In this document: positions 22,077 through 31,487 of the stretch, piece after piece
Layout of the letters: each line of letters opens with the position of its first letter
Position numbering within the stretch: position 1 is the first letter of the stretch
From: CAVOHU01 sp963817885
Lineage (GTDB): Bacteria; Acidobacteriota; Vicinamibacteria; Vicinamibacterales; JAKQTR01
Direction: 5' to 3'
Assembly: GCA_963817885.1 (NCBI GenBank)
Contig: CAWFQE010000006.1
Span: forward strand, 1 to 64,000
DNA: 64,000 nucleotides
The notes under the pieces: generated by a model
The model's input: the letters and a program-made list of their open reading frames with translations, nothing else
Told to the model about the DNA's origin: nothing
Database searches by the model: none
Made by a program: the position numbers and the translations under genes

Positions 22077-22598
22077 TTACGACTGCTTCTTTTTTTCAGC
22101 CTGCGACAATACGCTGACCAGATCCCGGGGAACCGCGCTCAGCACGCTCACCAGCTGCACCATCGGCGCCTGCAGCAGGAAGAGCAGCTTCGCGTAGAGC
22201 TCGGCCCTGCCCGGCAGCGTCGCGAGCTCGGACACCTCGACGGGCTTGACGGCCCGTCCCTGCACCACGCCGCCCTTGATGCTCAGCGCGGGCGCGGTCT
22301 TGGCGAACGTCGTCAGGACCTTGGCGAGCGCGACCGGGTCGGCGCCCACCGCCACCGCCGTCGCGCCGGTGCAGAACTGCGACAGCGGCTCGAACGAGGT
22401 CCCCTGGACGACACGCTTGACCAGCGTGTTCTTCACCACCCGGTAGCGGCCCTTGGCCGCGCGGACCTGCCGCCGCAGTTCGGTCACCTGCGGAACGTTG
22501 AGGCCCTTGTAATCGAGCAACACCGCGCTGTCCACGCTGCGGAAGACCGCCTCGAGGCTCGCCAGTTCGTCGTGCTTTTCGGTTCTCGTGAGTGCCAT
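22077..22598 (-). CDS. rplJ: 50S ribosomal protein L10
   Basis: A 173-residue L10 that anchors L7/L12 dimers to the ribosomal stalk base. The first part (LASLEAVFRSVDSAVLLDYK, then GLNVPQVTELRRQVR) and VVKNTLVKR are typical. The C-terminal helix binds L7/L12. It lies 26 bp downstream of rplA and 69 bp upstream of rplL. In many bacteria L10 autoregulates this operon, but no leader structure was resolved here. Confidence 0.97.
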   Translation of the reverse strand: MALTRTEKHDELASLEAVFRSVDSAVLLDYKGLNVPQVTELRRQVRAAKGRYRVVKNTLVKRVVQGTSFEPLSQFCTGATAVAVGADPVALAKVLTTFAKTAPALSIKGGVVQGRAVKPVEVSELATLPGRAELYAKLLFLLQAPMVQLVSVLSAVPRDLVSVLSQAEKKKQS

Positions 22599-22624
22599 AC
22601 GTCTTTGGTACCTCTCGCGGCGCC

Positions 22625-23326
22625 CTAGCTGCGGGGCGACTCGACGGTCGCGGTGTCAATCTTCACGCCCGGCCCCATCGTCGAACTCAGGGTCATGCTC
22701 TTCATGTACTTGCCCTTGGACGCCGCCGGCTTGGCCTTGATGATGCTGTCGACCAGCGTGTGGGCGTTCTCGAGCAGGCGGTCGGTCGCAAACGAGGCCT
22801 TGCCGACCGGTGCGTGGATGATCCCCGTCTTGTCCACGCGGAACTCGACCTTGCCGGCTTTGATCTCGCGGACCGCCTTGCCGATGTCGAAGGTCACCGT
22901 GCCGGTCTTCGGGTTCGGCATCAGGCCGCGCGGCCCGAGCACCTTGCCCAGCTTGCCGACGGCCCGCATCATGTCGGGGGTGGCCACGACCGCCTCGAAG
23001 TCCATCCAGCCGCCCTGGATCTTCTCGACGAGCTCCTCGCCGCCCACCTCGTCGGCCCCGGCTTCCTTGGCTTCCTTCTGCTTCTCGCCGCCGGCGATGG
23101 CCAGGACCTTCTTCGTCTTGCCGAGGCCGTGCGGCAGCACGACCGTGCCGCGCACCATCTGATCCGCGTGCTTCGGGTCGACGCCGAGGCGAATCGACAG
23201 TTCCACCGTCTCGTCGAACTTGGCGAACTTGACTTTCTGGACCAGCGGGACCGCCTCTTCGAGCGTCAGGGCCCGGTCGGGCACCTGCGCGCGGGCGGCA
23301 GTGAATTTCTTGCCTGCTTTTCGCAT
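22625..23326 (-). CDS. rplA: 50S ribosomal protein L1
   Basis: A 233-residue L1, the mobile stalk protein that helps release deacylated tRNA. The signature KVLGPRGLMPNPKTGTVTFD is present, followed by KAGKVEFRVDKTGIIHAPVG. The start is ATG 23326, chosen for the GGAGGA just upstream. The frame is open six codons further. It follows rplK. Confidence 0.98.
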   Translation of the reverse strand: MRKAGKKFTAARAQVPDRALTLEEAVPLVQKVKFAKFDETVELSIRLGVDPKHADQMVRGTVVLPHGLGKTKKVLAIAGGEKQKEAKEAGADEVGGEELVEKIQGGWMDFEAVVATPDMMRAVGKLGKVLGPRGLMPNPKTGTVTFDIGKAVREIKAGKVEFRVDKTGIIHAPVGKASFATDRLLENAHTLVDSIIKAKPAASKGKYMKSMTLSSTMGPGVKIDTATVESPRS

Positions 23327-23402
23327 GACTCCTCCGTGGTTCAAGCGGGCCCGGGGTTGCGGGCCCTCCCACTCCTGTTCGAGCCGATCAGACCCGGACG
23401 TC

Positions 23403-23828
23403 CTACTGGATGACGTCGAGGCCCATGGAGCGCGCCGTGCCGGCGACCGTCCGGACCGCCGATTCGAGGGTGTCGCAGTTCAGGTCCGGCATCTTGAGCC
23501 GGGCGATCTCCTCGACCTGCTTGGCCGTCACCGTCCCGACCTTCGTCTTGTTGGGCTCGGCCGAGCCCTTGGCGATGTTGGCCGAGCGCTTGAGCAACAC
23601 GGCCGCCGGCGGGGTCTTGGTGATGAACGTGTATGAGCGATCCGCGTAGACGGTGACCACCACGGGGATGATCAGGCCTTCTTCCTTGGCGGTCTTCGCG
23701 TTGAAGTTCTTGCAGAAGTCCATGATGTTGAGGCCATGGGGCCCGAGCGCCGTGCCCACCGGGGGCGCGGGCGTGGCCTTGCCGGCCGCAATCTGGAGCT
23801 TGACTACCGCTGTAACTTTCTTTGCCAT
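23403..23828 (-). CDS. rplK: 50S ribosomal protein L11
   Basis: A 141-residue L11, which binds the GTPase-associated region of 23S rRNA. The proline-rich N-terminus (AAGKATPAPPVGTALGPHGL) and the C-terminal RNA-binding domain (KVGTVTAKQVEEIARLKMPD) are canonical. It is 18 bp downstream of nusG and the first ribosomal gene of the rplKAJL-rpoBC cluster. Confidence 0.98.
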   Translation of the reverse strand: MAKKVTAVVKLQIAAGKATPAPPVGTALGPHGLNIMDFCKNFNAKTAKEEGLIIPVVVTVYADRSYTFITKTPPAAVLLKRSANIAKGSAEPNKTKVGTVTAKQVEEIARLKMPDLNCDTLESAVRTVAGTARSMGLDVIQ

Positions 23829-23846
23829 GACAATCAGCCGCCCGTC

Positions 23847-24389
23847 CTAGATTTTCTCGACCTGCAGGAAGTCGAGCTCGACCGGTGTAGCCCGGCCGAA
23901 GATCGTCACCATCACCTTCAACGTGTTGCGATCGCTGTTGACCTCGTCCACCGTCCCGTTGAAGCTGGCGAACGGGCCTTCGTTGATCCGCACCTGGTCA
24001 CCCTTGTCGAACGTGTACTTGGGCTTCGGCTTCTCCGCCGCCGTGCTCACCTGCAGGAGGATCTGATCGACTTCCTCCTTGGTCAGCGGCGTCGGCCGCG
24101 TGCCGGCCCCCACGAAGCCCGTCACCTTCGGCGTGTTCTTCACGACGTGCCAGGCGTTGTCGGTCATGGTCATCTCGACCAGGATGTAGCCTGGAAAGAA
24201 GCGCTTCGAGGTGACCACCTTGCGGCCCCCGCGCATCTCGACCACGTCCTCGGTCGGGATCAGCACCTCGCCAATCTCTTCCTGCAGCCCGTAGGCCTGG
24301 ACCCGCTGCTGCAGTGACTCGGCCACCTTTTTCTCGAACCCCGAGTAGGTATGCACGATGTACCACTGCTTGGACTTGAGCTCCGTCAT
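23847..24389 (-). CDS. nusG: Transcription termination/antitermination factor NusG
   Basis: A 180-residue NusG with the NGN domain (KQWYIVHTYSGFEKKVAESL, RKVVTSKRFFPGYILVEMTM) and C-terminal KOW domain (GDQVRINEGPFASFNGTVDE). It couples RNA polymerase to Rho or to the ribosome. The ATG at 24389 overlaps the secE stop (ATGA), so the pair is coupled. An earlier in-frame start at 24404 would overlap secE further. Confidence 0.98.
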   Translation of the reverse strand: MTELKSKQWYIVHTYSGFEKKVAESLQQRVQAYGLQEEIGEVLIPTEDVVEMRGGRKVVTSKRFFPGYILVEMTMTDNAWHVVKNTPKVTGFVGAGTRPTPLTKEEVDQILLQVSTAAEKPKPKYTFDKGDQVRINEGPFASFNGTVDEVNSDRNTLKVMVTIFGRATPVELDFLQVEKI

Positions 24390-24640
24390 GCGGCACCAAG
24401 CCACGAAAACAGCTTTTGGACGAGGGCGCTCAGCACCAAATCAAGCCCCCAGAGATACACGCCGAAGAAGATCGAAGTCAGGATGACCACGATGGTCGTC
24501 GCATAGACTTCCTTGCGTGACGGCCAGGTGACCCGCTTCAATTCATTGCGCACCTCCGAGAGGAATGTCCGCAGGCCGGTCCACCACCCGGTCACTCCGC
24601 TCAATCCCTTCTGAGGCGCACCCTTCAAAGTCTCGAGCAT
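24386..24640 (-). CDS. secE: Preprotein translocase subunit SecE
   Basis: An 84-residue single-span SecE. The conserved amphipathic helix and turn (FLSEVRNELKRVTWPSRKEV) precede one membrane segment (TTIVVILTSIFFGVYLWGLD). It stabilises SecY in the translocon. The start is ATG 24640. A longer open frame would run into tRNA-Trp. It overlaps nusG by 4 bp. Confidence 0.97.
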   Translation of the reverse strand: MLETLKGAPQKGLSGVTGWWTGLRTFLSEVRNELKRVTWPSRKEVYATTIVVILTSIFFGVYLWGLDLVLSALVQKLFSWLGAA

Positions 24641-24740
24641 GCCCGTTCTCGTCCGCCAATGCCGCCGGTCCTTTGCCCCACCGCCTCGCACGACCTCGCG
24701 CGATGACTCGGAACGCCGGTCCCAGACGGCCGTTCGTGTC

Positions 24741-24816
24741 TGGCAGGCCACGAGGGACTTGAACCCCCAACCCCCGGTTTTGGAGACCGGTGCTCTACCA
24801 GTTGAGCTAGTGGCCT
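24741..24816 (-). tRNA. trpT: tRNA-Trp (CCA)
   Basis: A 76-nt cloverleaf on the minus strand: 7-bp acceptor stem AGGCCAC/GTGGCCT, discriminator G and encoded CCA at 24743-24741. The anticodon loop CTCCAAA has anticodon CCA. It lies between rpmG and secE, a classic position. Confidence 0.97.
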
Positions 24817-24823
24817 AGGGAGG

Positions 24824-24985
24824 TTACAGGAGACAGGGAACAGGTTACAGTGCGCTCACGCCTCAACTGCGCCGCGGGGTGGAACTCTTGTGCCACCTCG
24901 AAATCGCGGCCCCTGCCCTGCGACCTGTGACCCGTAACCTGCAATCTATTACCTGTAACCTATAACCTGTGCCCTATAACCTCTA
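24824..24985. repeat. Heptanucleotide-period array pair, ACCTGTA type
   Basis: Nine consecutive 7-bp units (24923-24985: acctgtg, acccgta, acctgca, atctatt, acctgta, acctata, acctgtg, ccctata, acctcta) with strict 7-bp period. A shorter array in the opposite orientation lies at about 24824-24851. The inverted arrangement could fold into a large imperfect hairpin between tRNA-Trp and rpmG. Confidence 0.8.
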
Positions 24986-24988
24986 ACG

Positions 24989-25138
24989 TCACTTCGTTTC
25001 CCGATGCGGCGTGTGCGTGCGACAGAACGGACAGAACTTCTTGAGCTCCAGCCGCTCGGTCGTCTTCTTCTTGTTCTTGGTCGTGCTGTAATTGCGCCGC
25101 TTGCACTCGTTGCACGCCAAGGTGATGATGTCTCTCAT
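24989..25138 (-). CDS. rpmG: 50S ribosomal protein L33, zinc-binding type
   Basis: A 49-residue L33 read directly from the minus strand: MRDIITLACNECKRRNYSTT, then a lysine-rich loop and KKFCPFCRTH. The two CxxC pairs (CNEC, CPFC) mark the zinc-containing form. It lies between tuf and tRNA-Trp, the usual tuf-rpmG-secE-nusG order. The ATG is at 25138 and the TGA at 24989. Confidence 0.95.
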   Translation of the reverse strand: MRDIITLACNECKRRNYSTTKNKKKTTERLELKKFCPFCRTHTPHRETK

Positions 25139-25151
25139 TCGAGTATTCTCA

Positions 25152-25281
25152 CTAGGGGCTAGGGGCTAGCGGCTGGGCGCTAGTTTGTCCTTCCCCGAAA
25201 TCTCGCCCTGCATCGGGCCGGGGCTGGCAGCGAGGAGCTAGTCTCACCAGCGCCTAGCGCCTAGCGCCTAGTCCCTAGCCG
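25152..25281. repeat. Heptanucleotide-period array pair, CTAGGGG/CGCCTAG type
   Basis: Units ctagggg, ctagggg, ctagcgg, ctgggcg and ctag (25152-25183) face units cgcctag (three times) and tccctag (25251-25278) in inverse orientation. The second array ends almost at the tuf stop codon. A long imperfect hairpin between tuf and rpmG is possible. Confidence 0.78.
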
Positions 25282-26481
<1,200 letters not shown>

Positions 26482-26582
26482 GGGTGTCCCGCTCTTTCGA
26501 TAAGTAGTGCGTCGTTGCCGACACGTCCTTGTATGAGCCGACCCGCAATCCGTCCGGCGTCGCACGAGTCGAGAGCGAAGGC

Positions 26583-26658
<76 letters not shown>

Positions 26659-26916
26659 CAGAACTCCGATGCTCGGTCAGCCTTCGCCCGCTGACGCCCG
26701 AGCGATGCTTCGATGCTCTGAAAGCCCGCTCGCGGATCACTTCCCCGCCAAACACTCCGTCGAGCCTCCGCCCGACACCGTTCCTTCGGCCCTGCCAGCC
26801 TTCGCATGAGGCGCCGCGGCTGCCCTCCTTCGCTCATCGCATCGCAAGCCAGCGATGAGCTACGGCGGGGCATTTCGCCGTAGCGCCCTTACTTCGCTCC
26901 AGGGCGCGGAGGCGAA

Positions 26917-26991
26917 TGGAGCGGGAGACGGGGATCGAACCCGCGACCAACAGCTTGGAAGGCTGTGACTCTACCACTGAGTTACTCCCGC
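26917..26991 (-). tRNA. tRNA-Gly (TCC)
   Basis: A 75-nt cloverleaf with acceptor GCGGGAG/CTCCCGC, encoded CCA, loop CTTCCAA and anticodon TCC. The 258 bp to the next tRNA (26659-26916) contain no gene that I can support. Confidence 0.96.
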
Positions 26992-27234
26992 CCTTCCTCA
27001 CCCTGCCGTCCTCGCACCTCACAAGGCCGTCATCGATCCGATGCCATCGCCCGTTGGGCTTCGGCGCGCAGCCTTCACTCAAGTCGCGACCCTACGACGC
27101 CTGGCTTGCCATGAGCGAGGCCGCACGGGCCTTTCGACTCGCTGCGGCCTTCGAAGTGCTCAGGCCGCCCTGAGTCCATCGAAGAGCGCTCGCTCAAGGC
27201 ACCATTCGACTACGGCCTGCTCGGCCGAGTCGAA

Positions 27235-27321
27235 TGGTGGGGAGGGGAGGATTCGAACCTCCGAAGGCGCTTGGCCGACAGATTTACAGTCTGTTGCATT
27301 TGACCGCTCTGCAACCTCCCC
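27235..27321 (-). tRNA. tRNA-Tyr (GTA)
   Basis: An 87-nt class II tRNA with long variable arm, acceptor GGGGAGG/CCTCCCC, encoded CCA, loop CTGTAAA and anticodon GTA. The 243-bp gap towards tRNA-Gly holds no gene I can support. Confidence 0.96.
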
Positions 27322-27443
27322 AACCGACCACCCCGCGCCCCGAGCGGGAAGGTGGTCCCGACCTATCCCAAGTGCCTGTCTCCCGACCTTGCCCGTCGGC
27401 CGGACCCGACGGAAGTTCATCCGACTCCTGCCAGCGGCGCCGA

Positions 27444-27520
27444 TGGAGCTGGCGGAGGGATTTGAACCCCCGACCCGCTGATTACAAATCAGCCGCTCTA
27501 CCGTGCTGAGCTACGCCAGC
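27444..27520 (-). tRNA. tRNA-Thr (TGT)
   Basis: A 77-nt cloverleaf with acceptor GCTGGCG/CGCCAGC, encoded CCA, loop TTTGTAA and anticodon TGT. It is the first gene of the tRNA-tuf transcript, about 10 bp after the predicted start point. Confidence 0.96.
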
Positions 27521-27535
27521 CAAACGAAAGGATTT

Positions 27536-27564
27536 ATGGTAGCACGTACTGTACCACCCCGCAA
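27536..27564 (-). promoter_or_regulatory. Promoter of the tRNA-tuf transcript
   Basis: On the minus strand TTGCGG (27564-27559), a 17-bp spacer and TACCAT (27541-27536). Transcription would begin just before tRNA-Thr(TGT). Confidence 0.55.
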
Positions 27565-27755
27565 TGAAAACGCCCCGCCAGGAGTGCGAACGATTTCCAT
27601 CTCCGGGCCGTGTCCGCCGATCACCCCGGGTCCCTGGCGCAACTTTTGATTATACCTTGGTTGGCCCGCCATCTGGCAATGGCTTCCGTCTCCACGCCCG
27701 GACGCCTCGTCAGCGAGCCCGGCCCTGGAAGCGCGGGCGGCGCGTCCCGGGCCCG

Positions 27756-28481
27756 CTATCGCGCCGGCCCGGCTCGTCTTTGGCGGACGGCCTCGAACAG
27801 CACGATCGCCGCCGCGACCGATACGTTGAGACTCTCAACGTTTCCGGACATTGGAATAGACGCGAGCTGATCGCAGTGTTCGCGCACCAGGCGGCGAAGC
27901 CCCTGCCCTTCCGCGCCAAGCACCACAGCAGTGGGCAGCGTGAAATCGACGGCATCGTAGGACTGCGCGGCTTCCGCGTCGAGGCCGATGGTCCACACCC
28001 CGGCCGCCTTCAACTCCTCCAGCGCGCGCGAGACGTTGACGACGTCGGCAATCTTCACCCAGGCCACGGCCCCGGCCGAAGCCTTCGCAGCTGCGCCGTC
28101 GAGCGGCGCCGAACGGCGGGTCTGGCGTATCACACCGTCTGCGCCGGCGGCATCCGCGGTGCGCAGGATGGCGCCGAGATTGTGCGGATCCTCGATGCCG
28201 TCGAGCACGACCAGCAGTGGCGCGGCCTTGGCAGCCTGGACCAGGTCGGCGGGCGTGAACGACTTCTCGTCCTGGATGGTGGCGACCACGCCCTGATGCA
28301 CGCCGCCGCGCGTGGCGCGATCGAGTGCCGCGGGATGCGCCTCGACGATAGAGATTCCCTGCTCGGCGGCCATCTGGCGAAGCTCGGCCACCCGTGGGCC
28401 CGCACTCGGACTGACGCGCAGCGACTTCACACGGCCGGCCCGCAGCGCCTCGCGGACCGGGTTGACCCCATAGATCATCAT
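27756..28481 (-). CDS. rlmB: 23S rRNA 2'-O-methyltransferase, RlmB/TrmH family
   Basis: A 241-residue SpoU-family methyltransferase. An N-terminal substrate-binding part (YGVNPVREALRAGRVKSLRV) is followed by the knotted SAM domain with the three family motifs: LVVLDGIEDPHNLGAILRTA, PTAVVLGAEGQGLRRLV and IPMSGNVESLNVSVAAAIVL. By similarity to RlmB it would methylate G2251 of 23S rRNA. The start is ATG 28481, or the next codon. It lies downstream of gltX on the same strand. Confidence 0.93.
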   Translation of the reverse strand: MMIYGVNPVREALRAGRVKSLRVSPSAGPRVAELRQMAAEQGISIVEAHPAALDRATRGGVHQGVVATIQDEKSFTPADLVQAAKAAPLLVVLDGIEDPHNLGAILRTADAAGADGVIRQTRRSAPLDGAAAKASAGAVAWVKIADVVNVSRALEELKAAGVWTIGLDAEAAQSYDAVDFTLPTAVVLGAEGQGLRRLVREHCDQLASIPMSGNVESLNVSVAAAIVLFEAVRQRRAGPAR

Positions 28482-28525
28482 GATCGGCTGACGCCTTTCG
28501 GCTGCTGGATGTCGGCTTCCGGGGT

Positions 28526-28581
28526 GGCTTAAGGCTCAGGGCTTAAGGCTCAGGGCCTAAGGCAACTGGCTGACGGCGGCC
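28526..28581. repeat. Heptanucleotide-period array, GGCTTAA type
   Basis: Eight 7-bp units: ggcttaa, ggctcag, ggcttaa, ggctcag, ggcctaa, ggcaact, ggctgac and ggcggcc. They lie between rlmB and gltX. The first three bases of each unit are constant and the last four vary. Confidence 0.75.
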
Positions 28582-28638
28582 GGAGGCCTGCAGCCGCCAT
28601 CCTGTGTTCCCCGGGGCCCGATCTCCGAGTGCAGGCTC

Positions 28639-30159
28639 TCACGACTCCGCGAGAACCCCGGCAAACGCCGCCGCCCGTTCGCGGCATCCCATGATCGGAA
28701 CCAGCCCGCAGTCGGGCGGGAGATCTGCGCCCCGTTCGATCGCCGGAACCGCCAGATCCAGCTCGGGCCCGCCGCCTTCTCCGGTGAGGGCGACGCGAAT
28801 CGGGTGGAAGAGTCCCTTGGCCTTCTGGCCGGTCGACTGCCTGATGACTCCTGCCACGGCCCGGAACGCCTCGCGATCCAGCCTCGGCCGTCCCGACAGT
28901 TCGCGCGCCAGCGCCTCGATCACGGCTCGAGACCCCGGCTCGCTCAGCACGTCCCGGACGTCATCCCGCTGGATCGATTGGCGCGCATCGAACGAGAACA
29001 GGAAGCTCAGGCGCTCGGGAATCTCGTCGAGTCGATCGACCGAACCCATGGCCATCGGCATCGCATACGCGAGGAATCCTCGCGCCTCAGGCGTCGGCTC
29101 GAGGGCGAACCCGCGCTGCACGATGTAGGGCATGGCCAGCGCGGCCACCCGTCCTGGCTCGGTCAGTCGAAGGTAGTGGCGATTGACCCATGCGAGCTTG
29201 TCGATGTCGAAGACCGCTGCGCTGTGGCCGACGTTCTCGAGGGCGAACCGGCGCGCCAGCTCCTCCAGGGGCACCAGTTCCTCGCCCCCTCCCGGCGACC
29301 AGCCAAGCAGCGCCAGATAGTTCACCAGCGCCTCAGCCAGGTATCCGCGCGCGCGAAACTCCGAAACCGACGTGGCCCCGTGACGTTTCGACAGCGGCGA
29401 ATGATCCGGGCCGAGCACGAGCGAGAGGTGCGCGAATATCGGCGGCGTGAAGCCCAGCGCTTCGTAGAGCAGCACCTGCCGTGGCGTGTTCGAGATGTGA
29501 TCTTCGCCGCGAACCACGTGCGTGATCTTCATCAGCGCATCGTCGACGACCACCGCGAAGTTGTACGCCGGCTGCCCGTCGGATCGGACCAGCACGGGAT
29601 CGCCAATCACATCGGTGCTGAACCGGACGTCGCCGCGGACGATGTCGTGAAACACGACCTCGCGGTGTTCCGGCACTCGAAACCGCACGACCGCCGTTTC
29701 GCCGGCCTGCACGCGGCGGCGCGCCTCGTCGGGGGCGATCGCCCGGCAGCGCCCGACATACTGCGGGGGCTGGGAGGCGGCCAGCGCCGCCTGCCGATCG
29801 GCCTCGAGCGTGGCCGCGGAACAGAAGCAATAGTAGGCGTGGCCGCCTTCGAGCAGTTCCGATGCGTACGACGTATAGAGGTCGAGGCGCTCCGACTGGC
29901 GGTACGGTCCGAAGGAGCCGCCCACGTCGGGACCCTCGTCCCAGTGAAGCCCCAGCCAGCGCAGGTCCTCGAGGATGCCGGCCTCCGAGTCGTGGGTCGA
30001 TCGCTCGACGTCGGTATCCTCGATCCGCAGGATGAACGTGCCGCCTCGCCCGCGTGCGAGCATCCAGTTGAACAGTGCGGTGCGCGCGTTGCCGACGTGC
30101 AGCAGGCCCGTCGGACTGGGCGCGAACCGCAGGCGCATCACCTTGCCGGACTCTGTCAC
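28639..30159 (-). CDS. gltX: Glutamyl-tRNA synthetase
   Basis: A 506-residue class I synthetase with the HIGH-type signature (APSPTGLLHVGNARTALFNW) and the KMSKS-type motif SKRHGATSV. A cysteine or histidine zinc site is not evident in the usual place. The start is GTG 30159, overlapping the ispDF stop by 4 bp (GTGA). The reading frame is open a further 92 codons upstream within ispDF and should be ignored. It may be discriminating or non-discriminating, depending on whether gatCAB is present elsewhere. Confidence 0.97.
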   Translation of the reverse strand: MTESGKVMRLRFAPSPTGLLHVGNARTALFNWMLARGRGGTFILRIEDTDVERSTHDSEAGILEDLRWLGLHWDEGPDVGGSFGPYRQSERLDLYTSYASELLEGGHAYYCFCSAATLEADRQAALAASQPPQYVGRCRAIAPDEARRRVQAGETAVVRFRVPEHREVVFHDIVRGDVRFSTDVIGDPVLVRSDGQPAYNFAVVVDDALMKITHVVRGEDHISNTPRQVLLYEALGFTPPIFAHLSLVLGPDHSPLSKRHGATSVSEFRARGYLAEALVNYLALLGWSPGGGEELVPLEELARRFALENVGHSAAVFDIDKLAWVNRHYLRLTEPGRVAALAMPYIVQRGFALEPTPEARGFLAYAMPMAMGSVDRLDEIPERLSFLFSFDARQSIQRDDVRDVLSEPGSRAVIEALARELSGRPRLDREAFRAVAGVIRQSTGQKAKGLFHPIRVALTGEGGGPELDLAVPAIERGADLPPDCGLVPIMGCRERAAAFAGVLAES

Positions 30160-31343
30160 GACTGCCCCTCCACCAGCAGGGCCACGGCGTGCACCGCCAT
30201 CGCCTCGCCGCGGCCGATCTCGCCGATGCCCTCGTTGGTCTTTCCCTTGACGCTGACCCGGGTCGCCTCGAGGCCCAGCACCGCGGCCAGGCTTTCCCTG
30301 ATCGCTCCGATGTAGGGTGCGAGTTTCGGGCGCTCGGCGATCACCACGGCATCGACGTTGGCGACGCGGTAGCCCGCGCCGGCGGCCATCGCGACGGCAT
30401 CCTTCAGCATCGCCAGGCTCGATGCCCCCTTCCACCTCGGGTCGCTGTCGGGAAAATGGCGGCCGATGTCGCCTGCCGCCACCGCGCCGAGCACGGCGTC
30501 GGTGATGGCGTGCGCGAGCACGTCGGCGTCCGAGTGGCCGTCGAGGCCCCTCTCAAAGGGCACCTCGACGCCTCCGAGGATCAGCCGGCGGCCCTCGACG
30601 AGCCGGTGCAGATCGTAGCCGGTCCCCACGCGTGTCGTTCCCATCCTGTGCGATCCCAGCCCGCTGAGCATTCGGGCGAGATCGAGATCCTCCGGGGTCG
30701 TAATCTTCAGATTGCCCGGCTCGCCCGTCACCAGCCGCACCGGGCATCCCGCCGCCTCGGCCAGCGCGGCTTCGTCGGTGGCCGTCGTGCCGGATTCTCC
30801 CGCGGCAATCGCGGCGCGCAGCACGTCGCACCGAAACGCCTGCGGCGTCTGGGCCAGGTACACCTGCTCGCGCGGCACGGTCCGCGACACGAACACCTGC
30901 CCTCCGTCGGCGGCGGGCTCACCGGAGAGTTTCACCGTGTCGCGCGACGGCATGGCGGCCACCGCGGCGCCCGATTCCACGGCGGCGTCGATGACCCGCG
31001 CGATCAACGACCCGGTGACGAACGGCCGCGCGGCGTCGTGGATCACGATGAGGTCGGCGCGATCACCGAGCGCCGCGAATCCCCTGGCCACGGAATCCTG
31101 CCGGCGCGCCCCCCCGCTCACCACCGTGAGGGTCTTGCCGGCGCGGCGCAGGTAGTCGGGAGGGTCGGCGGCCAGATCGGGAGGCAGCACCACGACGATC
31201 TCGTCGATGCGATCCGATCCGAGCACTGCGTCGACGCTGCGCTGGAGGATGGACCTCCCCCCGAGCATCAGCAGCTGCTTGGGCACACCTGCGCCGAGGC
31301 GTTCGCCGCGTCCGCCAGCGGCGATGATGGCGGCCACACGCAC
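30156..31343 (-). CDS. ispDF: Bifunctional IspD-IspF enzyme of isoprenoid synthesis
   Basis: A 395-residue fusion of two MEP-pathway enzymes. Residues 1-230 are the IspD cytidylyltransferase (AAIIAAGGRGERLGAGVPKQ, VIHDAARPFV), which makes CDP-ME. Residues 237-395 are IspF (GTGYDLHRLVEGRRLILGGV, GHSDADVLAHAITDAVLGA), which forms MEcPP. The metal ligands DLH and H of the IspF domain are present. The start is GTG 31343 with GAGGG upstream. ispE of the same pathway is about 9 kb upstream on the same strand. A 24-codon frame (31354-31428) precedes it. Confidence 0.96.
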   Translation of the reverse strand: MRVAAIIAAGGRGERLGAGVPKQLLMLGGRSILQRSVDAVLGSDRIDEIVVVLPPDLAADPPDYLRRAGKTLTVVSGGARRQDSVARGFAALGDRADLIVIHDAARPFVTGSLIARVIDAAVESGAAVAAMPSRDTVKLSGEPAADGGQVFVSRTVPREQVYLAQTPQAFRCDVLRAAIAAGESGTTATDEAALAEAAGCPVRLVTGEPGNLKITTPEDLDLARMLSGLGSHRMGTTRVGTGYDLHRLVEGRRLILGGVEVPFERGLDGHSDADVLAHAITDAVLGAVAAGDIGRHFPDSDPRWKGASSLAMLKDAVAMAAGAGYRVANVDAVVIAERPKLAPYIGAIRESLAAVLGLEATRVSVKGKTNEGIGEIGRGEAMAVHAVALLVEGQS

Positions 31344-31353
31344 TACGACGCCC

Positions 31354-31428
31354 TCAGTTGACCCATCGCAGGGCCTCCTCGCCATCGGCGAACCGGACGT
31401 ATCGGTCGGTGGTCAGCGGATCAGCCAT
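31354..31428 (-). CDS. Tiny open frame before ispDF (doubtful)
   Basis: A 24-residue frame MADPLTTDRYVRFADGEEAL (four more residues follow) ends 10 bp before the ispDF start. I see no clear family. It could be an upstream peptide that couples translation, or chance. Confidence 0.25.
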   Translation of the reverse strand: MADPLTTDRYVRFADGEEALRWVN

Positions 31429-31487
31429 GATCGTCGGACCGGCCGGTCAAGGCAACTTGCCGCAGGCGCCCGGTTACGCGGACCTCC

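Noticed and set aside
24824..25281. CRISPR array
   Set aside because: The repeats are 7 bp long, contiguous and degenerate. There are no 25-40 bp direct repeats with unique spacers and no cas genes.
30160..30435. 92-residue N-terminal extension of GltX
   Set aside because: It lies wholly within ispDF in another frame. The family starts at the APSPTG motif a few residues after GTG 30159.
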